Assembly (NCBI GenBank): GCA_044223995.1
Contig: JBGALE010000002.1
Span: 186,001-250,000, forward strand
DNA from: JACMLD01 sp044223995
GTDB taxonomy: Bacteria > Bacteroidota > Bacteroidia > Chitinophagales > Chitinophagaceae
Direction of reading: 5' to 3'
Length of the DNA stretch: 64,000 bases
Shown here: piece by piece, positions 19,021-26,623 of the stretch
Numbering within the stretch: position 1 is the first letter of the stretch
Layout: each line of letters starts with the position of its first letter
Program-made: the position numbers and the translations under genes
The notes under the pieces: generated by a model
What the model saw: only the letters and a program-made list of their open reading frames with translations
Database searches by the model: none
Told to the model about the DNA's origin: nothing

Positions 19021-19572
19021 ATGATGAATCCAGGTCCAGGTATATTGCTGATCGCAGACCCTTTTTTAAAAGATCCCAACTTCATGCGGACCGTTGTGTT
19101 CCTATGTGAACACCAGGAAGAGGGCACATTTGGATTCGTTCTCAACCGAAGTTATGATTATACACTGGATGAACTGGTAAACAGTGCAGAAAACCTTAAA
19201 CTTCCCGTATTTTATGGCGGTCCGGTTCAGATGGATACCATTCATTTCCTGCACCAATACCCGGTTCAGATCCCAGGAGGAACCGAAGTAAGCAAAGGTA
19301 TATACTGGGGTGGCGATTTTGAAACCGCCATTGAACTTATCAGGAGCGGTGAAGTGGATGCTGGTAAAATTCGTTTTTATATTGGATACAGCGGTTGGAG
19401 CGGTGGCCAGCTCGACGATGAGCTGAAAGAAAAATCATGGTTGCTCACCGAGGCAACACGCAAGATAATTTTTCACAAGGAAATTGCTGAGATCTGGAAA
19501 GACTCCATACGGCTGCTGGGCGGCGAATATGAGATGATGATCAACTTTCCGATAGACCCCCAACTGAACTGA
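19021..19572 (+). CDS. YqgE/AlgH family protein
   Basis: A 183-residue protein of the YqgE/AlgH (DUF179) family, whose molecular function is not established. Diagnostic segments are PGILLIADPFLKDPNFMRTVVFLCEH near the start (MnPGPGILLIADP), GTFGFVLNR, VFYGGPVQMDTIHFLH and FYIGYSGWSGGQLDDEL near residue 120. The start used is the first of two adjacent ATGs. It is divergent from the sensor kinase and monocistronic as far as can be seen. Confidence 0.93.
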   Translation: MMNPGPGILLIADPFLKDPNFMRTVVFLCEHQEEGTFGFVLNRSYDYTLDELVNSAENLKLPVFYGGPVQMDTIHFLHQYPVQIPGGTEVSKGIYWGGDFETAIELIRSGEVDAGKIRFYIGYSGWSGGQLDDELKEKSWLLTEATRKIIFHKEIAEIWKDSIRLLGGEYEMMINFPIDPQLN

Positions 19573-19613
19573 TCACTCAGTTCAACACTCCCCTGCTGTT
19601 TTAATACAAATGC

Positions 19614-20231
19614 TTATTGCAATGGAACAATGATCCCTGCTGTAGCACCGGCATTGTTCAGGTTTTTTATACCATTGTAGTTAAACGGCATATAATTGTA
19701 CATGGCAGCCAGGTTAAAGCCAGCGCGGGTATTTTTTCCAAACCTGATAAATACACCTGCTTCGGGCTGCGCTGCAAAAGAAAACTTATCCTTGCTGTCG
19801 CTGGTGAATTCACCCACATACTGGGTATAGCGGATTATATTTCCGCCCAAACCAATTGCCAGGTATGGACGAATCAACTTATCCTGTGAGAAACTATACT
19901 GCCCCTTCAGCAACAATGGTGATGCCTGCACCGAGTTGGACAAAACGGCTGATACATCACTGCCATCCGTAGTTTTATACAATTGCCGCGGATATTTCTG
20001 ATAAAAATCGTGAAATCCTGTTTCAAGCCCTGCGGACCAGTTACTGGTAATCAGATACAACAACTGTGCATTGAATCCGCGGTAAGAAACATTACTGATC
20101 ACATCTTTAAATGAACCGATGGGTGCAGCAACACTATAATTGACACGAAAGAGTAAGTGGTTGTCCTGTACCTGAGCCGATGCCAAAGAAGCAACCAGCA
20201 ATGCTGCAAACGCCAGTTTAATACTTTTCAT
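19614..20231 (-). CDS. Outer membrane beta-barrel protein (PorT-like/OMP_b-brl type)
   Basis: A 205-residue secreted protein with a clear signal peptide (KSIKLAFAALLVASLASA, cleavage before Gln20). The rest is made of alternating polar/hydrophobic strands with Gly/Tyr/Phe turns, and it ends with a hydrophobic strand (AGATAGIIVPLQ), as expected for an eight-stranded outer membrane barrel common in Bacteroidota. Substrate or role cannot be read. It lies 24 bases downstream of the DUF4136-like lipoprotein gene on the same strand, so the two are probably co-transcribed. Confidence 0.72.
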   Translation of the reverse strand: MKSIKLAFAALLVASLASAQVQDNHLLFRVNYSVAAPIGSFKDVISNVSYRGFNAQLLYLITSNWSAGLETGFHDFYQKYPRQLYKTTDGSDVSAVLSNSVQASPLLLKGQYSFSQDKLIRPYLAIGLGGNIIRYTQYVGEFTSDSKDKFSFAAQPEAGVFIRFGKNTRAGFNLAAMYNYMPFNYNGIKNLNNAGATAGIIVPLQ

Positions 20232-20255
20232 AGTTTTACTATTGTAATGATGTTA

Positions 20256-20891
20256 TTATTGGTTTGCTTTGATATAGGCCGACTGATCAAAGAGCGCCTT
20301 TATCATACTGTCAATGTTGGCGCTGTCGAAAATGCCGCTTCCCCGCAATACGCCATTCCACACCGATGAAATCTTTCCGCTGGAAACGGCGCTTTTCAAA
20401 TCAAACATATCAATCGAAATAACACCTTCATTGACTTCATACACTCCTATATAAGAGCCGTAATAAGAATAACCGGGATAACCCCAGTAGCCCGGGTCCC
20501 AGTAACCATAATACCCTCCATAATAATCACTGTAGTCTACGTAGCCCGTATAGGTATTGATGATATTGTTTACATTAATCCCTAAATCGGGATTTTGATC
20601 CTTTGTTACCTGGGTATATCCCCGCTGTTTCATGGCACTGACAATATCAGCTATCATTTGGGTGTCGTAGCTGTCCAGAGTTTTTTCCTGTAACTGGTTA
20701 TTGCTGATAATGGCAACCGAATCTGAAATACTAAATGTTTTATAGCTGGAAAATACCGCGGCGCTGTCGTGATTGGTAATGTAAATGCGGCTTTCTTCCT
20801 GGGAGAGATTGTTGAGCGGTTCCTTGGTGCAGCCGGCAAGGACGATCCCGGCAATGACAATGAACACCGGAACACGGGTATATCCTTTCAT
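20256..20891 (-). CDS. DUF4136-like lipoprotein
   Basis: A 211-residue lipoprotein: signal peptide with lipobox VLAGC (Cys at about residue 21). After it come features of the DUF4136 family: a Tyr/Phe-rich YKTFSIsDSV motif, LDSYDTQMIADIVSAMKQRGY and a Gly/Tyr-rich stretch (YYGGYYGYWDPGYWGYPGY) followed by GVISIDMFDLKS. DUF4136 proteins are outer-membrane-associated lipoproteins of unknown function. It precedes the beta-barrel gene in a likely two-gene operon. Confidence 0.75.
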   Translation of the reverse strand: MKGYTRVPVFIVIAGIVLAGCTKEPLNNLSQEESRIYITNHDSAAVFSSYKTFSISDSVAIISNNQLQEKTLDSYDTQMIADIVSAMKQRGYTQVTKDQNPDLGINVNNIINTYTGYVDYSDYYGGYYGYWDPGYWGYPGYSYYGSYIGVYEVNEGVISIDMFDLKSAVSSGKISSVWNGVLRGSGIFDSANIDSMIKALFDQSAYIKANQ

Positions 20892-21020
20892 AAAATATTT
20901 TTCTTAAAGACCCGCAAACGAAATACCCGTTTAACAAACAAAAAAGATCTTAACAGCGACGTAACAATTGCAAATAAAATGTAATGGACTTATGTTGCTG
21001 CAGGGTTAAACAGGCATTAA

Positions 21021-21048
21021 AACAAAAACCCCAACTTACGCTGGGGCT
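21021..21048 (-). terminator. Rho-independent terminator after atpC
   Basis: On the minus strand the stem CCCCA / TGGGG (plus strand 21029-21033 and 21042-21046, eight-base loop) is followed by TTTTTGTTTT. It lies about 50 bases after the atpC stop and would end the atpD-atpC transcript. Confidence 0.75.
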
Positions 21049-21098
21049 GATAATTTTTCCGGATGATGGACCGTTCCCTTACAGGTGATTTTAATTTT

Positions 21099-21368
21099 TT
21101 AATCTTCAGCTTCAACAGCAGAAGCACCTTCCACCAGCACGGTAACTTTATTGTTCAATATTTCCACGAATCCACTTTGAATGGTGAAGTTGGAAACATT
21201 TTTCATGCTTTTATCTTTCAGCACTTTTACATTACCAGATTTTAATGCACTCACCATGGCCGCATGTTTGTCCAGCACTTCAAAGCTCCCGTCAATACCG
21301 GGTAGCTGTACGCCATACACAGTATCGCTGAACAATTTTTTTACGGGTGTCAATATTTCTAATTCCAT
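21099..21368 (-). CDS. atpC: F1Fo ATP synthase subunit epsilon
   Basis: Small central-stalk subunit of the F1 sector, coupling gamma rotation and regulating the enzyme. From ATG 21368 the product is 89 residues (MELEILTPVKKLF), with the beta-sandwich signature LPGIDGSFEVLDKHAAMVSAL. An in-frame upstream ATG at 21410 would add 14 residues that do not look conserved. The C-terminal two-helix inhibitory domain of E. coli epsilon is absent, as usual in Bacteroidota. It lies 63 bases downstream of atpD; the other ATP synthase genes are not in the window. Confidence 0.93.
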   Translation of the reverse strand: MELEILTPVKKLFSDTVYGVQLPGIDGSFEVLDKHAAMVSALKSGNVKVLKDKSMKNVSNFTIQSGFVEILNNKVTVLVEGASAVEAED

Positions 21369-21431
21369 ATTATCTCTTGCAATTTGAGTAACCGGGGCTG
21401 CATGAATCAATCAAACAACCGGCTATTTAAT

Positions 21432-22931
21432 TTAACCTTGTACCTGTGCCTGCAACTTCTTACCTTTTTCAATAGCATCTTCAATCGTTCCCACCAGGTT
21501 GAACGCTGCTTCCGGGTATTCGTCCACTTCTCCGTCCATGATCATATTGAAACCGCGAATGGTATCTTCAATACTTACAAACACACCTTTCAAACCGGTA
21601 AACTGTTCTGCTACGTGGAAAGGCTGAGAAAGGAAACGCTGTACACGACGTGCCCTTGATACGGTTAATTTATCTTCATCACTCAATTCATCCATGCCAA
21701 GGATGGCGATAATATCCTGCAATTCCTTATAACGCTGAAGGATCAATTTAACCCTGTTGGCAGTATTATAATGTGCTTCCCCTACGATCAGCGGAGTAAG
21801 TATCCTTGAAGTAGAATCGAGCGGGTCAACCGCAGGATAAATACCAAGGTCAGCAATTTTACGGCTCAATACCGTTGTGGCATCCAGGTGGGCGAAGGTA
21901 GTAGCAGGCGCCGGGTCAGTAAGGTCATCCGCCGGTACATACACCGCCTGAACGGAAGTAATAGAACCATTGCGGGTGGAAGTAATACGCTCCTGCATCA
22001 ATCCCATTTCAGTAGCCAGTGTTGGCTGATACCCTACTGCGCTTGGCATACGGCCGAGCAGGGCGGATACTTCCGAACCTGCCTGTGTGAAACGGAAGAT
22101 ATTATCTACGAAAAACAAAATGTCTTTTCCCTTACCCTGTCCATCTCCATCGCGGAAGTATTCTGCAACTGTCAAACCACTCAAAGCCACGCGTGCACGT
22201 GCACCGGGGGGTTCATTCATCTGCCCGAATACGAAGGTGGCTTTAGAATCTTTCAGGCCATTCATGTCCACTTTGTCCAAATCCCATCCGCCTTCTTCCA
22301 TACTATGTTTAAAGGCATCACCATATTTCATGATACCTGCCTCGATCATTTCACGCATTAAATCGTTTCCTTCACGGGTACGCTCTCCAACCCCGGCAAA
22401 TACTGACAAACCACCATATCCTTTTGCGATATTATTAATCAACTCCTGGATCAATACGGTTTTACCCACACCAGCACCACCGAACAAACCGATTTTACCA
22501 CCTTTTGCATACGGCTCGATCAGGTCGATTACTTTAATACCGGTAAACAGTACTTCAGTAGCTGTACTCAGGTTTTCAAATAAGGGTGGCTTATTGTGAA
22601 TGGGGCGTCCATTGACTTTGCTTACCTGGGGCAAACCATCAATCGCGTCGCCGGTTACATTGAAAAGACGTCCGTTGATAGCTTCACCGACGGGCATTGC
22701 TATAGCCTTACCGGTGTCTACCACTTCTGTACCACGTACAAGACCTTCAGTTCCATCCATTGCAATGGTCCGAACACTGTCTTCTCCCAAGTGCTGCTGT
22801 ACTTCCAGCACCAGCGTTTCACCGCTGTCGCGTTTCAGTTCAAGCGCATTGTAAATTTCTGGTAACTGGCCGTCAAACTGTACGTCCACAACGGCGCCAA
22901 TGATTTGTTTGATTTTACCCTTATTTGCCAT
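21432..22931 (-). CDS. atpD: F1Fo ATP synthase subunit beta
   Basis: Catalytic subunit of the F1 ATPase on the inner membrane. The 499-residue product has the P-loop GGAGVGKTVLIQEL near residue 155, the catalytic-Glu region GVGERTREGNDL, Walker B region ILFFVDNIFRFTQAG and the ALLGRMPSAVGYQPTLATEMG signature. Length is somewhat above the E. coli subunit (460), as in relatives. Transcribed with atpC; a candidate promoter lies at 23026-23033. A separate atpDC unit is the common arrangement in Bacteroidota. Confidence 0.97.
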   Translation of the reverse strand: MANKGKIKQIIGAVVDVQFDGQLPEIYNALELKRDSGETLVLEVQQHLGEDSVRTIAMDGTEGLVRGTEVVDTGKAIAMPVGEAINGRLFNVTGDAIDGLPQVSKVNGRPIHNKPPLFENLSTATEVLFTGIKVIDLIEPYAKGGKIGLFGGAGVGKTVLIQELINNIAKGYGGLSVFAGVGERTREGNDLMREMIEAGIMKYGDAFKHSMEEGGWDLDKVDMNGLKDSKATFVFGQMNEPPGARARVALSGLTVAEYFRDGDGQGKGKDILFFVDNIFRFTQAGSEVSALLGRMPSAVGYQPTLATEMGLMQERITSTRNGSITSVQAVYVPADDLTDPAPATTFAHLDATTVLSRKIADLGIYPAVDPLDSTSRILTPLIVGEAHYNTANRVKLILQRYKELQDIIAILGMDELSDEDKLTVSRARRVQRFLSQPFHVAEQFTGLKGVFVSIEDTIRGFNMIMDGEVDEYPEAAFNLVGTIEDAIEKGKKLQAQVQG

Positions 22932-23025
22932 AAAGAGCGTATTAAAATAGAGGTTTTAAAAATGTTCGGTATTTATCGCCAAACGGGTCATTAAAATCCG
23001 CTTAAACCCATTTCTGATTCGGCCG

Positions 23026-23033
23026 CAAAGGTA
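23026..23033 (-). promoter_or_regulatory. Candidate -7 promoter element for atpD
   Basis: The minus strand reads TACCTTTG, a perfect TAnnTTTG, 95 bases before the atpD ATG. A TTTTCG element about 19 bases further upstream could be a weak -33 box. Pattern match only. Confidence 0.4.
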
Positions 23034-23182
23034 AGGGTTGAAGGGGTAATTCCGAAAATGAAAATGGAAAAAAAAGGATTGTGGAAAGATTCGTAAAAAA
23101 CCCGGTTTGGAAGCTGGAAATTTTTCAGGCAGTAGTCATTATTGGCCTTGTGTGATGGGTGCCTGTTTCATCAAGCGGTCTG

Positions 23183-23521
23183 TTATTTTTTGCTGACAAA
23201 TGCCCGGTAGGCCAATCTCAGTATGGTAAACAAACCTACCTGTTTGGCGGCGGCTACCAGCCCCTTGTTGTCACCGCCCTCTTTTTTTACAAATGCTTTA
23301 TTGATCAGCTCTTTCCCCGTATTCAGCACCGAGGAAGTTATTTTACCCGATAAAACTGTCGGTACCACTGCATTGACGCCTGCGTAAAACAGTTCGCCGG
23401 GGACCTGCTGCACCCGTTTGCGCAATTCTTTTTCCTGCAATTGTATCGCGCCTTTCAGCTTTCGCTGCTCGCGCTGCAAATCAGCTATCGAGCGGATATT
23501 TTTATGCTGGTTTGTTTTCAT
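23183..23521 (-). CDS. Hypothetical protein, third gene of YtxH/holin-like operon
   Basis: I do not recognise this protein. From the ATG at 23521 it has 112 residues; an ATG at 23548 would add nine. The first half is a charged helix likely to be a coiled coil (LQREQRKLKGAIQLQEKELRKRVQQ); the second half is moderately hydrophobic without a clear membrane segment. It overlaps the preceding gene by 20 bases and is therefore probably translated with it. Such a protein often follows the holin-superfamily III and YtxH genes in Bacteroidota, suggesting a role in the envelope, but that is inference. Confidence 0.7.
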   Translation of the reverse strand: MKTNQHKNIRSIADLQREQRKLKGAIQLQEKELRKRVQQVPGELFYAGVNAVVPTVLSGKITSSVLNTGKELINKAFVKKEGGDNKGLVAAAKQVGLFTILRLAYRAFVSKK

Positions 23522-23885
23522 TATCGTCGTTGTCATCGCTTGATTCAAAAAAGATTCTTACCACGAGGTCGGAAATATATTTATCCAGGAAACGTTTGCG
23601 CAGGTACAGTACCAGCACCAGCAGCACCATGTAAAATGCAGCTACGATCCCAAAACCATAAAACTGGCTATGGGTTAGTTCAGAAAAATAATAGCCGGCC
23701 ATTATACTGAGGAAAAGGAGGATAAAAAAAGCGAGTAAGGCAATGACCAGGCCCGCAAACACCAGGGATACCAATTTGGCTGATTTTTCCGAAGTCTGCA
23801 TTTTTATCAATTGCAGCCGGTTGCTGATGTATTCTTCCAGCAGGTCCTGTGTATCTTCAAAAAATCCCGGTTTTTTTTCTTCCAT
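23502..23885 (-). CDS. Phage-holin superfamily III-like membrane protein
   Basis: A 127-residue protein with two adjacent transmembrane helices (about 40-66 and 73-95) between charged termini, like the Actinobacterial holin-X/superfamily III (DUF1469-type) proteins. The N-terminus EDTQDLLEEYISNRLQLIKMQTSEKSAKL is the amphipathic helix typical of chromosomal members in Bacteroidota. There is no phage gene nearby, so it is a housekeeping envelope protein rather than a lysis protein. Its ATG overlaps the end of the YtxH-protein stop codon. Confidence 0.75.
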   Translation of the reverse strand: MEEKKPGFFEDTQDLLEEYISNRLQLIKMQTSEKSAKLVSLVFAGLVIALLAFFILLFLSIMAGYYFSELTHSQFYGFGIVAAFYMVLLVLVLYLRKRFLDKYISDLVVRIFFESSDDNDDNENKPA

Positions 23886-24142
23886 CAGTTGCCGTTTTGT
23901 GTCGCATTTTTCATCTTCTGCCCCAGGTTATCTGCATATTCTTTCCCTCTCTCTACTACTTCGTCCAGTTCGTCGCCAAAACGCCTGGCGGCTTCTTTCA
24001 GATCATCACCGGCTTTGCCAGCGGCGGATTTCAAATCTGCCATCAGTTCTTTCCCTTTTTCTGTATTGAGAAAAACTGCGATAGCGGCGCCTGCTGCCGC
24101 ACCAATTACCAACCCGGCAAGAAATTTGGAATTACCACCCAT
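23885..24142 (-). CDS. YtxH domain-containing protein
   Basis: An 85-residue protein starting with the YtxH pattern KFLAGLVIGAAAGAAIAVFLNTEKGKEL (a glycine-zipper membrane helix followed by a TxxGKEL motif), then a long amphipathic helix. Family members are small membrane-associated proteins, stress-linked in Bacillus. It is the first gene of a three-gene unit with the holin-like protein and the coiled-coil protein; stop and start codons overlap by one base. Confidence 0.85.
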   Translation of the reverse strand: MGGNSKFLAGLVIGAAAGAAIAVFLNTEKGKELMADLKSAAGKAGDDLKEAARRFGDELDEVVERGKEYADNLGQKMKNATQNGN

Positions 24143-24230
24143 AGTATTTCAGTTTAGTGTGTATATCGGTTACATTTGATTCTCTAAAATTACAACCCAC
24201 ATTTCATAGACCATTAAAAAAATAAAAGAG

Positions 24231-25325
24231 TTGGCTACTTCTCATTCAGACCACAAAATTAACCGGTATTTTTTCCTTGCCATCATACTCCTGCTGGGTG
24301 TTTTCCTCTTTTTCAGCCTGATAGAGTTTTTTTCGGCCTTTCTGGCCGCCGTAATGTTTTATGTACTGAGTAAAAATGGTATGGAATACCTTATCAAAAA
24401 AAGAAGCTGGAAAAAATCATGGGCCGCTGTTTTGATCATTATCGTTACCTTTTTTATCATCATGCTGCCGATCAGCGTCATGGGCATCATGATTTATAAT
24501 AAGGCAAAACTGTTCCTGGACGACCCCAATGTGCTGATGAAAACCCTTACATCGCTGGAAAAAAATATCAACCACCGGCTGGGAATAAAAATCTTCTCCG
24601 AAAAAAATATTGCGGGTATTCAATCCTTTGCTACCTCCGCCGTTACAAGTATCCTCAACCAGGGCTTAAATATAGTTGGCACCATCACCATGATGTATTT
24701 CTTTCTCTACTTCCTGCTGATCAATATCAACCGCATGGAAGCCGCCATTGTATTTTTCCTGCCTTTCAAACGAAGCAAAATTGAAATATTCGGAAAAGAA
24801 CTTGTATCACAAACATTCAGCAACGCGGTGGGTGTACCATTGATAGCTGTTGCACAGGGTATTTGTGCGTATATCTCCTTCCTGATTGTGGGGCTTCCTG
24901 AAGCGGGGTTCTGGTCGGTGATAACAGGTTTTGCATCTATCATTCCCGTCGTGGGCACCGGGCTGGTATGGGTACCCGTGAGTATATATTTATTTGCCAC
25001 CGGCCAAACCTGGCAGGGCTTTTTTATACTGGTTTGGGGTGCGGCTATTTTGGGTTCGGTGGATAATGTCATCCGGTTTCTCCTTGCAAAAAAAATGGCC
25101 GACACACACCCGGTTGTTACTGTGTTGGGTGTCATTATTGGCTTAAAGTTTTTCGGACTGCCTGGTTTGATATTCGGGCCTTTGCTCATCTCTTATTTTG
25201 TCATCCTCCTCAAAATCTATTACCTCGAATACCAGACAGAAACACCGGTGATAAAAAGAAAGAAAAGTATCCCCGTTCGTTTTAACTTGCCATTTCTTGG
25301 CGGCAAGCCCGTTAAAAAGAAGTAA
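24231..25325 (+). CDS. AI-2E family transporter
   Basis: An eight-helix membrane protein of the AI-2E/PerM family (PF01594), which includes the putative AI-2 exporter TqsA and Na/H antiporter-like members; the substrate here is not predictable. The 364 residues have N-terminal helices (13-45), a long cytoplasmic/periplasmic insert, and the conserved C-terminal region with VPLIAVAQG, GFASIIPVVGTGLVWVP, and HPVVTVLGVIIGLKFFGLPGLIFGPLL. The start is TTG at 24231 because the first in-frame ATG falls after the first membrane helices. Five bases separate its stop from the next gene. Confidence 0.9.
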   Translation: MATSHSDHKINRYFFLAIILLLGVFLFFSLIEFFSAFLAAVMFYVLSKNGMEYLIKKRSWKKSWAAVLIIIVTFFIIMLPISVMGIMIYNKAKLFLDDPNVLMKTLTSLEKNINHRLGIKIFSEKNIAGIQSFATSAVTSILNQGLNIVGTITMMYFFLYFLLININRMEAAIVFFLPFKRSKIEIFGKELVSQTFSNAVGVPLIAVAQGICAYISFLIVGLPEAGFWSVITGFASIIPVVGTGLVWVPVSIYLFATGQTWQGFFILVWGAAILGSVDNVIRFLLAKKMADTHPVVTVLGVIIGLKFFGLPGLIFGPLLISYFVILLKIYYLEYQTETPVIKRKKSIPVRFNLPFLGGKPVKKK

Positions 25326-25330
25326 GTGCT

Positions 25331-26497
25331 ATGCAATTGACTGAAGTATCTACCACACAAACTGCGGCGGAGTTTTTACAGGTAAACGTGTTGCTGAATA
25401 AAGGCAACCCCAATTATATCCGCCCGCTGGACAAAGATGTGGAAGAAGTATTCGACAAAAAAAAGAACAAAACTTTCCGCAATGGCGACTGTACCCGGTG
25501 GGTGTTGAAGGACAACGATGGGCATTTGATTGGCCGCATCGCTGCCTTTACCAATAAAAAATACCGCAACAAAGGCGATGAACAGCCCGTAGGTGGTATT
25601 GGTTTTTTTGATTGTACCGACAACCAGGAAGCAGCAGATATATTATTTAATGTAGCCAAACACTGGCTGTTGCAGCGGGGAATGGAAGCAATGGATGGCC
25701 CCATCAATTTTGGTGAGCGCGATCGCTGGTGGGGATTGGTTACAGAAGGCTTTCAGCCACCGATGTACTGCATGAATTATAACCCGCCCTATTATAAAAA
25801 GTTGTTTGAAACCTATGGCTTTAAATTATTTTTTAACCAGATCTGTTTTGGCATGGATCCCAAGGCACCACTGAAACAAAAAGTATTTGACCGGCACGCA
25901 CCTTACGATGGAGATACAAATTTTAAAGCGCGCCATATAGAAAAAAACAACCTGGAAAAATATGCGCAAGATTTTACCACTGTTTACAATAAAGCCTGGG
26001 CTGGCCATGGCGGCCTGAAGGAACTGAAAAAAGAGCAGGTTTTGCTGATGTTTAAAAAAATGAAACCTGTCATGGACGAAAAAATCATCTGGTTTAGTTA
26101 TTATAAAGAAGATCCCATCGCCATGTTTGTCAACCTGCCCGATCTCAACCAATGGTTCAAACACCTGGATGGAAAATTTGGCCTTTGGCAAAAACTGAAA
26201 TTCTTATGGGTAAAGAAAATCATTCCCAATAAAAAATTTGCCGGGCTGGTATTTGGGGTGGTACCGGAATTCCAGGGTAAAGGAATCGACTCGTATATCA
26301 TTGTCGAATCTGCCAAAATTATTCAATCCAGGACACCCTATACAGATTACGAAATGCAGTGGATTGGTGATTTTAATCCGAAAATGATCAATGTGGCAGA
26401 AAACCTCGGCGAGGTTTTCCGGAGCCGGATACTGACTACCTACCGCTATTTATTCGATCAAACAAAGGAATTCAGGCGTCACCCGATGGTCAGCTGA
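25331..26497 (+). CDS. GNAT-like N-acyltransferase domain protein (YghO-like)
   Basis: A 388-residue soluble protein resembling the YghO-type large GNAT proteins. The N-terminal part (VNVLLNKGNPNYIRPL, GRIAAFTNKKYRN, GGIGFFDC, MDGPINFGERDRWWGL) and the C-terminal acetyl-CoA-binding-like segment GVVPEFQGKGIDSYII with VAENLGEVFRSRILTTYRY are typical. The acyl acceptor is unknown. It follows the AI-2E-family transporter gene by five bases, hence one transcript. The GKG motif at the cofactor site is conserved, so it is probably an active enzyme. Confidence 0.75.
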   Translation: MQLTEVSTTQTAAEFLQVNVLLNKGNPNYIRPLDKDVEEVFDKKKNKTFRNGDCTRWVLKDNDGHLIGRIAAFTNKKYRNKGDEQPVGGIGFFDCTDNQEAADILFNVAKHWLLQRGMEAMDGPINFGERDRWWGLVTEGFQPPMYCMNYNPPYYKKLFETYGFKLFFNQICFGMDPKAPLKQKVFDRHAPYDGDTNFKARHIEKNNLEKYAQDFTTVYNKAWAGHGGLKELKKEQVLLMFKKMKPVMDEKIIWFSYYKEDPIAMFVNLPDLNQWFKHLDGKFGLWQKLKFLWVKKIIPNKKFAGLVFGVVPEFQGKGIDSYIIVESAKIIQSRTPYTDYEMQWIGDFNPKMINVAENLGEVFRSRILTTYRYLFDQTKEFRRHPMVS

Positions 26498-26607
26498 CCA
26501 TTAAAAAATTATTTGCAAGCCATCAATGAAAAGAGGTGAATAACTATCTTTTTTATTCATTCAGGTTTACCCTAGTTTGCAAGGCCGTATTTAGGATTTC
26601 TTTCGAT

Positions 26608-26615
26608 TAACTTTG
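26608..26615 (+). promoter_or_regulatory. Candidate -7 promoter element for dnaX
   Basis: TAACTTTG is a perfect TAnnTTTG and ends only eight bases before the dnaX ATG, so transcription starting there would leave almost no 5' leader. No good -33 TTTG lies at the usual 19-base distance (a TTTG at 26576 is too far). Confidence 0.35.
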
Positions 26616-26623
26616 CAGCAGGT

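Noticed and set aside
23502..24142. Possible prophage remnant because of the holin-like protein
   Set aside because: No other phage gene is present; this holin-superfamily III protein with a YtxH neighbour is a normal chromosomal set in Bacteroidota.
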